Part shown: positions 35,051 to 42,021 of the stretch, piece by piece | Numbering within the stretch: position 1 is the stretch's first letter | How the letters are laid out: each line of letters begins with the position of its first letter | Assembly (NCBI GenBank): GCA_964250225.1 | Contig: CAXUEY010000007.1 | Location: 1 to 64,000 of the forward strand | Source: Paraktedonobacter sp964250225 | Lineage (GTDB): Bacteria > Chloroflexota > Ktedonobacteria > Ktedonobacterales > Ktedonobacteraceae | DNA length: 64,000 nt | Direction of reading: 5' to 3' | Notes under the pieces: model-generated | The model's database searches: none | The model's input: the letters and a program-made list of their open reading frames with translations, nothing else | What the model was told of the DNA's origin: nothing | Translations under genes and position numbers: made by a program

Positions 35051-35070
35051 TCTAAGCGTCGCACATACAG

Positions 35071-35283
35071 ATGAAACAAGGCATTCATCCCAATTACGTT
35101 GAAACCACAGTCAGTTGCGCCTGTGGCAACACCTTTAAAACACTCAGCATCAAGCCCATCTTGAAAACTGACGTTTGCTCGAAATGCCACCCCTACTTCA
35201 CCGGCACACAGCGTATGCTGGATACGGCAGGGCGCGTGGAGCGTTTCCGCAGACGCTTTAACATCCAGGAAGAAGCCCAATAA
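35071..35283 (+). CDS. rpmE: Ribosomal protein bL31, zinc-binding form
   Basis: 70 residues, full length. The start MKQGIHPNYVETTVSCACGN is typical, and the zinc ligands Cys16, Cys18, Cys36 and Cys39 (CAC and CSKC) are all present, so this is the C+ (zinc) paralogue, not the zinc-free form made under zinc limitation. It is part of the 50S subunit and bridges the subunits. It has its own promoter and long leader and a terminator right after the stop. Confidence 0.97.
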   Translation: MKQGIHPNYVETTVSCACGNTFKTLSIKPILKTDVCSKCHPYFTGTQRMLDTAGRVERFRRRFNIQEEAQ

Positions 35284-35294
35284 AACCATGAGAC

Positions 35295-35337
35295 AACGGG
35301 GATAAAGGATACACGTATGGCATCCTTTATCCCCGTT
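35295..35337 (+). terminator. Rho-independent terminator after rpmE
   Basis: Perfect 16-base arms (35295-35310 and 35322-35337, containing CGGGGATAAAGG and its complement) enclose an 11-base loop. The 3' end runs into TATATG, so the U-tract is short, but the stem is strong. Confidence 0.75.
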
Positions 35338-35374
35338 TATATGATAGAATACACGCTATAAGGGGGGAAACCCG

Positions 35375-36814
35375 TTGGAAGGATCTCAGAGAACTATCCT
35401 TTTTCTGATCGCTGACACCGGGGCAGGCCATAGAAGTGCAGCGAATGCTCTCCGCAACGCGATCACTATTTTGGCTGAAGAAGCACAACAACAATGGCAG
35501 GCGAACGCGACCGATACGCCTGCACCGCCAACCTATCGCATCGAGATCGTCGATGTGTTTGAGGAATATAGCCGCTTCCCCTTGCGTGAGGCGGTCAAGC
35601 TCTACGGGCCAGCTATCCGCTATAACCCCAGTCTCTATGGACGTGTCTTCCACCAGACTAATCGCGTGCATTCGGTGAATGCTGTGAAGATCGTCGCCGG
35701 ACCACTGGTGCGCAAAGGCCTGCTGCGCCTGATTACCAGCGTGCAGCCAGACGTGATTGTGTCGATCCATCCCATGCTCAACCACGTAACAATTGAGGCC
35801 ATTCGGACGCTGGGGCTAAAAATTCCCTTCGTGACCGTCGTGACCGATCTGATTAGCGTGCATCATGCCTGGTACGCACCGGGCGTAGATGCCTGTATCG
35901 TGCCAACGGAGCAGGCACGCCAGCTATATTTAGAGCGCGGCCTGGATGCCAGGCGCATCCATGTATTAGGTATGCCCATCGATCCCAAATTTACTCTGCC
36001 AATGCCAAGCAAAGCGGATTTGCAGCGGCGCTTTGAACTGGACCCCCGCTTGCGCACGGTCCTGTTAGTTGGCGGGGGCGACGGAGCCGGGGGTCTGCGC
36101 GAAGCAGTCTGTGCCATCGCGCAGACGCGCCTGCCGGTACAGGTGATGGTGATTACAGGCCGCAATAAACGTTTATTTGTGCAATTGCAACATTTGCGCG
36201 CCTATTTACCGGTGCCGGTCAAGGTTTTTGGCTTTGTGAATAACATGCCGGAAATGATGCATGCTGCAGACGTGCTGGTGACAAAGGCCGGTCCGGGGAC
36301 CATTTGCGAGGCGCTGGCCTGCAATCTGCCTCTGATCCTGAGCAGTTTTGTGCCGGGACAGGAAGAGGGCAATGTCACCTTTGTCACGAAAAATGGCGTT
36401 GGGGCGCTGGCGCCCGATCCCGCCAGTATGGTCAGCGTGCTGCGCCAGTTACTCGCGCCAGGCTCCGATCTGTTGAGCAAGCAACTGGCTAATGCACAAC
36501 GCATCAGCCGTCCACGCGCTTCCTTTGATATCGTAAATCATATCCTGAGCTATCTGCCCGCCCCGGGCGAGCCGGGGATCTGGCAGGGAGCGGTTCTACC
36601 ACGTAGCCCGCGTTTGCATGGTCTCCATCATATACCGACGAGTACGCAGGTAAGCGGGACATCGCTACCCCAGAGCGCCAGCCATAGCCATAGGCGTGCA
36701 GCCTTCACACGGCACACCACACGCACCACCGGTTCGCTGGATAGGCGCTCCGGCATCAGGCCACACCTGTCGCTCCTCAAACGCGTGCGTTTCACCAATC
36801 GAATCCAGGATTAG
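35375..36814 (+). CDS. MGDG-synthase-like glycosyltransferase (GT28 family)
   Basis: 479 residues. The N-terminal domain begins ILFLIADTGAGHRSAANALR with the GxGHxSAA motif of MGDG synthases and diglucosyl-diacylglycerol synthases; the C-terminal domain has VLLVGGGDGAGGLREAVCAI, VKVFGFVNNMPEMMHAADVL and VTKAGPGTICEALACNLPLI, the nucleotide-sugar site of GT28 enzymes. It probably transfers a sugar to diacylglycerol or to a related lipid at the inner membrane face. The start is TTG at 35375, preceded by AAGGGGGG. A basic Ser/Arg/His-rich tail of about 90 residues extends the usual length; its function is unknown. Confidence 0.88.
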   Translation: MEGSQRTILFLIADTGAGHRSAANALRNAITILAEEAQQQWQANATDTPAPPTYRIEIVDVFEEYSRFPLREAVKLYGPAIRYNPSLYGRVFHQTNRVHSVNAVKIVAGPLVRKGLLRLITSVQPDVIVSIHPMLNHVTIEAIRTLGLKIPFVTVVTDLISVHHAWYAPGVDACIVPTEQARQLYLERGLDARRIHVLGMPIDPKFTLPMPSKADLQRRFELDPRLRTVLLVGGGDGAGGLREAVCAIAQTRLPVQVMVITGRNKRLFVQLQHLRAYLPVPVKVFGFVNNMPEMMHAADVLVTKAGPGTICEALACNLPLILSSFVPGQEEGNVTFVTKNGVGALAPDPASMVSVLRQLLAPGSDLLSKQLANAQRISRPRASFDIVNHILSYLPAPGEPGIWQGAVLPRSPRLHGLHHIPTSTQVSGTSLPQSASHSHRRAAFTRHTTRTTGSLDRRSGIRPHLSLLKRVRFTNRIQD

Positions 36815-37138
36815 ACACGGGCAGCGCGGCCACGAGAGGAATACAAGCATTATCTAGCGCGATAGGCAAGGGCGCGCTCCAGGGGCACCCGTACTATGGA
36901 CGGGGCATTAGAGCAATGGAAGTATTCGTTATGAAAATGAACGATGCAGATATCGCCGCATTAAGCGAACGAATGGTCATTTTAGCGTCAGCCGTCCGTA
37001 GTACGGGCGGCCCTCGCGCCCGCCCTGTTCGCACCAACCCTGCTCACATCCGCCCTGACACCACCATCGTTTGAAGAGGCTGGTATGCTCATAAGAGAAG
37101 GTGCGAAGAGAACGATACAAAATAAAAGGAAGGTCGTT
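36815..37138. other. Intergenic region with a faint repeat-like copy
   Basis: No convincing gene: a 52-codon frame at 36916-37074 has no ribosome site and runs through the repeat-like part. At about 36995-37026 the sequence GTAGTACGGGCGGCCCTCGC, then GCCCGCC, shares GTAG and GGCCCTCGCG with the palindromic repeat family and may be a degenerate copy. A purine-rich AAAAGGAAGG precedes the DUF1385 start. Confidence 0.4.
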
Positions 37139-38158
37139 ATGGCGAAATTTTATTATGGTGGTCAGGCAATGGTCGAAGGGGTGATGATGCGGGGCAAGCA
37201 ATCGGCATCGGTAGCGATACGCAAGCCTGCGGGCGATGTGTATCTCTATGAAGAGGCCCTGAGTCCTCAGCTCTATCAAAATCCCCTGTTTCGCTTGCCT
37301 TTCTTGCGCGGAATGCTGCTACTCTGGGAAATGCTGGTCCTGGGCACGCGTCTGATGGCGCTTTCCGCGAATATCGCGAGCGGGGCCGTTGATCCCTCTG
37401 TACACACGCGATCTGCTGCGTCCGAGCAACCTGCGAGCGACGAGCCGTCTCCCGTGACTGCTGCCCAGACGAACGAAGAGAAGCCCATCGTGCTGGGAGG
37501 CATCCTGCTCGGTCTGACGCTGCTACTTTCGCTGGGCGTTGCAGTGGTATTTTTTTTCATTGGCCCACTCTTTCTCACGAGCCTGCTGCGCGGACAAATT
37601 GGCGAGGGCTGGCTCAATCTCCTGGTGGAGGGGGTGATTCGTCTGGCGCTACTCGTCGGGTACCTCTACCTGATCGGCTTTTTGCCCGATATCCAGCGCG
37701 TCTTTGGCTACCACGGAGCTGAACACAAGGCCATCAACGCGATGGAGAGCGGGCAGCCGCTGGATGTCGCGCATGTACGCCAGGCCACGCGGGTCCACAC
37801 ACGTTGTGGCACCGGCTTCCTGCTGCTGGTCATGGTCGTCTCGATCTTCGTCTTCGCCCTGGTTGGTTCGCCCAGTCTGCCACTGAAGATTCTCTCGCGC
37901 ATTGTGCTGATCCCGGTCGTGGCGGGCATCGCCTACGAGCTGATGCGCCTGGGAGCTGCCAACTACCGTTTTCGGGTGGTGCGCTGGCTGCTCGCCCCCG
38001 GCCTGGCCTTGCAGGGCCTGACCACCCGCGAGCCAGATGATTCGATGATCGAGTGCGCGATAACCGCGCTCAAACGCGTGATGCAACGCGATGCAGTTGC
38101 CAACGGCGAGTTCGCGAGCACACCTGAAGCGTTGCCGCCGCTTGTCTTCGTGAAATAA
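37139..38158 (+). CDS. DUF1385 (YqhQ-type) membrane protein
   Basis: 339 residues from the ATG at 37139, preceded by AAGGAAGG (an in-frame start at 37085 is weaker). The family's start FYYGGQAMVEGVMMRGKQSA is clear, as are LPFLRGMLLLWEMLVLGTRL and FGYHGAEHKAINAMESGQPL with the conserved HGAEHK, and THTRCGTGFLLLVMVVSIFV. Four or more membrane segments lie at 125-290. DUF1385 proteins are widespread with unknown biochemistry and often sit near rpmE and prfA, as rpmE does here 2 kb upstream. The role is not established. Confidence 0.93.
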   Translation: MAKFYYGGQAMVEGVMMRGKQSASVAIRKPAGDVYLYEEALSPQLYQNPLFRLPFLRGMLLLWEMLVLGTRLMALSANIASGAVDPSVHTRSAASEQPASDEPSPVTAAQTNEEKPIVLGGILLGLTLLLSLGVAVVFFFIGPLFLTSLLRGQIGEGWLNLLVEGVIRLALLVGYLYLIGFLPDIQRVFGYHGAEHKAINAMESGQPLDVAHVRQATRVHTRCGTGFLLLVMVVSIFVFALVGSPSLPLKILSRIVLIPVVAGIAYELMRLGAANYRFRVVRWLLAPGLALQGLTTREPDDSMIECAITALKRVMQRDAVANGEFASTPEALPPLVFVK

Positions 38159-38283
38159 ATATACAGGAGACTATCTTCGGAAACACGTCCCGCCTGGTAT
38201 ATAATGGAAAAGAACAATGCTGGGATGCTATGTGAGGAGACACGTTTCCCTCACCATTAAAGCAAAAGAAGGATTATGCTGGT

Positions 38284-38949
38284 ATGTCATCTGAGGCAGA
38301 TATTCCCCCAACATCAGCGGATGCACCCGCTACTATAACAGAGTTGAAGCGCCAGGAGGCGCAGTTTTCACCCGTGCGCTGGTTTCTCACCGGCCTGGTG
38401 CGCGTGAGTTATCGCCGCTGGACGCGCATCGCCGCCCACCTGTTCCCGGAAGATTCGCCGGCTGAGCGCGTGGCGCAAAAACTGCATCTGCCGCTACCCG
38501 ACCAGTTGAACATGAGTTGGGTCACCGAGCACCTGGCGGTAGGCGGGCGCGTGCATCCGGCGGACATTCCAGCCCTCGCGCGGGTAGGGGTCACGCATGT
38601 AATCGATACGCGCTCGGAATACTGTGATGATGCCGAGGCGCTGGCCAGAGAACAGATCCAACTGCTCTACCTGCCCACCAGAGATACGTTTCCACTGAGT
38701 GTTGAGCAGCTCAAAGACGGCGCAAAGTGGGCTTACGAGCATATGCAACAGGGTGGGCGCGTGCTGATCCACTGCGAACACGGCGTAGGCCGTAGCGTGC
38801 TACTCACCTGCGCCGTGCTGGTCTACGCGGGTTTGAGTTCACATGAAGCCCTACAACTGACCCAGCAGAAACGCTGGCAGGCCGGCCCCAATAGCCGCCA
38901 GATCCAGCGTCTGCGCGAGTTCGAGGCGGCTATGTTAGCGCGAGCCTAA
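38284..38949 (+). CDS. Dual-specificity (Cys-based) protein phosphatase
   Basis: 221 residues. The phosphatase loop is VLIHCEHGVGRSVLLTCAVL with nucleophile Cys164 and Arg170 (HCxxGxxRS), and a general-acid Asp may be Asp134 in LPTRDTFPLS. The N-terminal 75 residues carry a basic/hydrophobic segment (VRWFLTGLVRVSYRRWTRIA) and could bind membranes. This class removes phosphate from Ser/Thr/Tyr residues or from lipids and RNA. The 4-base 3' overlap with ogt is convergent. Targets are unknown, but a Ser/Thr kinase remnant lies at 45 kb. Confidence 0.9.
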   Translation: MSSEADIPPTSADAPATITELKRQEAQFSPVRWFLTGLVRVSYRRWTRIAAHLFPEDSPAERVAQKLHLPLPDQLNMSWVTEHLAVGGRVHPADIPALARVGVTHVIDTRSEYCDDAEALAREQIQLLYLPTRDTFPLSVEQLKDGAKWAYEHMQQGGRVLIHCEHGVGRSVLLTCAVLVYAGLSSHEALQLTQQKRWQAGPNSRQIQRLREFEAAMLARA

Positions 38950-39446
38950 CGACTGCCCTCATGCTGCAGCAACCATTGTTTGCGCTCCAGCCCACCAGCG
39001 TAACCCGTCAGCGAGGCATTCGCTCCAATCACGCGATGGCAGGGCAGCACGATGCCGACGGGATTGAGGGCATTGGTGGCCCCCACAGCACGGTAGGCCG
39101 TGGGTTTGCCGAGTTGCACTGCCAGCTCTCCATAGGTGCGCGTCTCCCCAACGGGAATAGTCCGCAGCGCCGCCCAGACCTGCTGCTGAAACACCGTGCC
39201 GCCTGTGCTGACGGGAATAGCGTCCAGGCTGTGATACTCGCCCGCGAAGTAGCGACGAACCAGCTCACTATAGCCACAGGGATTCTCAGTTCTGGTTAGA
39301 TGAACCGGTCCATAACGCCGCTCCAGCAGTGTCATCATACGCGACTCATAATCGGCGAAATCGAGCGAGCAGAGCTGCTCACCGTCCACCACAAGCAGAA
39401 TATCCCCGATAGGTGAGGCAACGCTATCTGTCAAAAGTTCTTTCAT
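38946..39446 (-). CDS. ogt: Methylated-DNA-[protein]-cysteine S-methyltransferase
   Basis: 166 residues. The active-site motif is GIVLPCHRVIGANASLTGYA with nucleophile Cys136; the helix-turn-helix region is TVFQQQVWAALRTIPVGETR and TYGELAVQLGKPTAYRAVG. The protein transfers the methyl group from O6-methylguanine to its own cysteine, a suicide reaction. AAGGA precedes the ATG at 39446. It lies back-to-back with the Ada-AlkA gene across a 284-base gap that contains repeat R4 and an inverted repeat, so the two repair genes form a divergent pair. Confidence 0.95.
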   Translation of the reverse strand: MKELLTDSVASPIGDILLVVDGEQLCSLDFADYESRMMTLLERRYGPVHLTRTENPCGYSELVRRYFAGEYHSLDAIPVSTGGTVFQQQVWAALRTIPVGETRTYGELAVQLGKPTAYRAVGATNALNPVGIVLPCHRVIGANASLTGYAGGLERKQWLLQHEGSR

Positions 39447-39493
39447 CTTTTTTTCCTTTGCATATCAAATCCGTTAAGAGAGTATCGTCGCTT

Positions 39494-39570
39494 CCCCTTG
39501 CATGTAGCGCCGGCCCTCGCGTCCGGCGTCCGTGGACGGCGCACGCAAGGGGCTACATACAAGGGATCAA
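39494..39570 (-). repeat. Dispersed palindromic repeat R4 plus a partial second copy
   Basis: On the plus strand it reads CCCCTTGCATGTAGCGCCGG, then CCCTCGCGTCCGGCGTCC, so it is the reverse complement of R1. Immediately after (39536-39570) a partial copy in the other direction shows GCACGCAAGGGG and ACATACAAGGG. It lies between ogt and ada-alkA. Confidence 0.7.
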
Positions 39571-39653
39571 CACGACTTCAACAGATTTGATATTCTATAC
39601 AGACAACTGTTCGATCCCTATCATACACCCGGACACGATGCATGTCTGGCGGG

Positions 39654-39689
39654 TTTCGGACTTGAACATGTGTATAGTCATGTCCGAAA
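39654..39689. promoter_or_regulatory. Inverted repeat upstream of the Ada-AlkA gene
   Basis: TTTCGGAC (39654-39661) and GTCCGAAA (39682-39689) are perfect inverted repeats of 8 bases separated by 20 bases. The centre has ACATG...CATG in inverted order too. It lies 40-75 bases before the start at 39730 and may be an operator for this gene or its divergent neighbour. Confidence 0.4.
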
Positions 39690-39729
39690 TCCGCTAGTAT
39701 TTGCCTGCTCCTTCGTGTATCATGCTGCT

Positions 39730-41289
39730 ATGGAAAGATTACAACTCTCAACCGATTTCGATCTCTGTTATCGCGCGCTCACGAGCCGCGATTCCCGCTT
39801 CGATGGGCGCTTCTTTGTGGCGGTCACGACGACGGGCATTTATTGTCGGCCTATCTGCCCGGCGACCACGCCGCACGCGCCGCACGTGCGTTTTTACGCG
39901 AGTGCCGCGGCTGCTGAAGCGGCGGGCTTTCGTGCCTGTCGGCGCTGTCATCCAGAGGCCAGTCCAGGCTCGCCTGATTGGAATGTGCGCGCGGACCTCG
40001 TGGCCCGCGCGCTGCGTTTGATCGCCGACGGCATCGTCGATACCGACGGAGTGGCAGGTCTCGCGCAACGTCTGGCGGTAAGCGAGCGCCATTTGCACCG
40101 CGAACTGGTGGCCGAGGTGGGAGCCGGTCCACTCGCATTAGCCCGCACCCGGCGCGCTCAGACAGCTCGTTTGCTGATTGACCAGACGAATTTATCGCTG
40201 ACCACGATTGCGTTTACGGCGGGCTTTGCTAGTATTCGCCAGTTCAACGAGAGCATGCAGGCCGCCTTTGGTTGCGCGCCCTCAGCCTTTCGGCGACGCA
40301 CTCCGCCGGAGCATGGAGGTGAAGGCAAGCTCACCTTGCGTTTACAATATCGCCCGCCCTTCGACGCATCAATGCTGCTGGCCTATCTGCGCCAGCGCGC
40401 CCTGCCAGGCGTTGAGGAGGTCAGCGAGAAGAGCTATCGACGCGCGGTGGTGCTGCCACATTCGCGTGGCATCATCGAACTGGAACCGCTGGCAAAGATG
40501 AACGCGGTGCAGTTGCGCGTACAGCTCGATACATTAAGCGATCTGAGCCTGCTCGTGCAACGTTGCCGCCAGCTCTGCGACCTGGACGCGGTTCCCACAG
40601 CCATTGCTGAAATTCTGGGGGCCGATCCCATGCTGGCGCCCCTCGTCACGAGTCGTCCGGGTCTACGTGTGCCGGGGACGATCAACGGCTTTGAACTGGC
40701 GGTACGCGCGATCCTGGGCCAACAGGTCTCCATAGCTGGCGCGAACACCCTGGTGGGCCGCCTGATTTCTACGTTCGGAGAGCCGCTGGAGCAGCCGCAC
40801 GGGACATTAACGCACTTTTTCCCGGCGCCAGAGGTGCTCGCGCAGGCGGATCTACAAGGACTGGGCCTCACGCGCAGTCGCGCAACCACCCTGCAAGCGC
40901 TCGCTCGCGCTGTTGCCGAAGATGGCCTGCTGCTTGAACGCAGCGCTGATCGTGAACAGACGATGGCGCAACTCCAGCATATTCCCGGCATCGGCTCATG
41001 GACCGCTGCCTATATCGCCATGCGCGCCCTGGGCGATCCCGATGCCTTGCCAGCCGCGGACCTGGGTCTGCGTCGCGCCTTTGAGCAGCAGGGCCGAGCA
41101 GCCAGCCCCAAAATTATCGAGAGCAGCGCCGAGGCGTGGCGTCCCTGGCGCGCCTACGCCGCCCAGCATCTCTGGGCAAGTTTGCCAGTCACCCAACCAA
41201 CAAAACGCACTTTACGGCAAACGGTTGTAAATGACCCCAAGAGTGAGCACCTTTTGCCCAAAAGAGCAAGCACTTGCCCTCAAGAGTGA
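39730..41289 (+). CDS. alkA: Ada metal-binding domain, AraC HTH and AlkA glycosylase fusion
   Basis: 519 residues from the ATG at 39730. Residues 1-75 form the Ada N-terminal zinc domain with Cys39, Cys43, Cys70 and Cys73 (GIYCRPICPA, then FRACRRCHPE), the methylphosphotriester sensor. Residues about 90-195 are an AraC-type HTH (LAQRLAVSERHLHRELVAEV). From about residue 205 a DNA-3-methyladenine glycosylase follows: EQVSIAGANT-like GQQVSIAGANTLVGRLIST, IPGIGSWTAAYIAMRALG and the catalytic Asp in LPAADLGLRRAFEQQ. So alkylation sensing and base excision are in one chain. The last 30 residues are an odd Lys/Ser-rich tail. Confidence 0.95.
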   Translation: MERLQLSTDFDLCYRALTSRDSRFDGRFFVAVTTTGIYCRPICPATTPHAPHVRFYASAAAAEAAGFRACRRCHPEASPGSPDWNVRADLVARALRLIADGIVDTDGVAGLAQRLAVSERHLHRELVAEVGAGPLALARTRRAQTARLLIDQTNLSLTTIAFTAGFASIRQFNESMQAAFGCAPSAFRRRTPPEHGGEGKLTLRLQYRPPFDASMLLAYLRQRALPGVEEVSEKSYRRAVVLPHSRGIIELEPLAKMNAVQLRVQLDTLSDLSLLVQRCRQLCDLDAVPTAIAEILGADPMLAPLVTSRPGLRVPGTINGFELAVRAILGQQVSIAGANTLVGRLISTFGEPLEQPHGTLTHFFPAPEVLAQADLQGLGLTRSRATTLQALARAVAEDGLLLERSADREQTMAQLQHIPGIGSWTAAYIAMRALGDPDALPAADLGLRRAFEQQGRAASPKIIESSAEAWRPWRAYAAQHLWASLPVTQPTKRTLRQTVVNDPKSEHLLPKRASTCPQE

Positions 41290-41356
41290 GCAGGAAACCC
41301 AATCTGGATAGCCTCGCGTGGCTGTGCTGCTCAACATTCAGGGCAAAATGAACGCT

Positions 41357-41407
41357 ATTCAGCTAGCGCGCGAGGAAGTGCCGGGCCTCCTCGCGCGCTA
41401 GCTGAAT
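41357..41407. terminator. Bidirectional terminator with perfect 20-bp stem
   Basis: Two perfectly complementary 20-base arms (41357-41376 and 41388-41407, including CTAGCGCGCGAGGA and its complement) enclose the 11-base loop AGTGCCGGGCC. It lies between the convergent Ada-AlkA and ClbS/DfsB-like genes. Confidence 0.8.
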
Positions 41408-41420
41408 GCTCATAAAGTGC

Positions 41421-41927
41421 CTACTCCTTTGCGCTGCTCTGCCTCGCCAGCCAGTCGCGAATATACTGCTCGTGCTCCTGATAGTGCCCGTTTGGTTCGC
41501 TAAGCCATGTGATAATCGTGTAACCTTCTAACCATTCGTATGGCGTCTTTAACTCCTCCTCACTCAGCTTTTCGAGATATTCCATGACCTGTTGATGCGT
41601 TGCCTGAAATTCGGAGAGCACGTCTGCCAGCGAACGGTCCTTGTTTTGCTGGTAAACCTGCTGGTTGGTCTTGTCTCTCACTTCTTCAGTACTCTCAAGT
41701 CCTGGATCAGTCCAGCGCGTACCCTGCTCGATAGATTTCAATATTTCAAGCAGATTCAAGCGTTCCCAGAACGTGAGATGGGCAATGTGATCTTTGATCG
41801 ACCAGTCGCCATTCACTCCCGGCATTTGTATCTGCTGCTCACTCAGACCTGCGATCAGCGCATCGAAATGAGCATAGAGCGCGCGTCTCATTTCTAAAAG
41901 TTCTGCTTTGCTTTTCTGTTCCGTCAT
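41421..41927 (-). CDS. ClbS/DfsB-family four-helix bundle protein
   Basis: 168 residues with the four-helix bundle of the DinB superfamily. Signatures are SKAELLEMRRALYAHFDALI, GVNGDWSIKDHIAHLTFWER with the metal-site His, and EPNGHYQEHEQYIRDWLARQ with the C-terminal His pair. ClbS hydrolyses or sequesters colibactin warheads, but most relatives of the group have unknown functions. AAGGAG precedes the ATG. A second DinB-type protein lies at 55643-56134. The molecule protected against is unknown. Confidence 0.88.
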   Translation of the reverse strand: MTEQKSKAELLEMRRALYAHFDALIAGLSEQQIQMPGVNGDWSIKDHIAHLTFWERLNLLEILKSIEQGTRWTDPGLESTEEVRDKTNQQVYQQNKDRSLADVLSEFQATHQQVMEYLEKLSEEELKTPYEWLEGYTIITWLSEPNGHYQEHEQYIRDWLARQSSAKE

Positions 41928-42021
41928 CGTTTGATCTCCTTCTCTTATCTTTCAACTTCTTCCTTGAGTATAGCAACGAATACGGTCATCCTGTGTCCTG
42001 ATTGAGACGAACTTCTAGATA

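Noticed and set aside
36916..37074. 52-codon frame before the DUF1385 gene
   Set aside because: No ribosome site, and its second half is translated from a repeat-like sequence.
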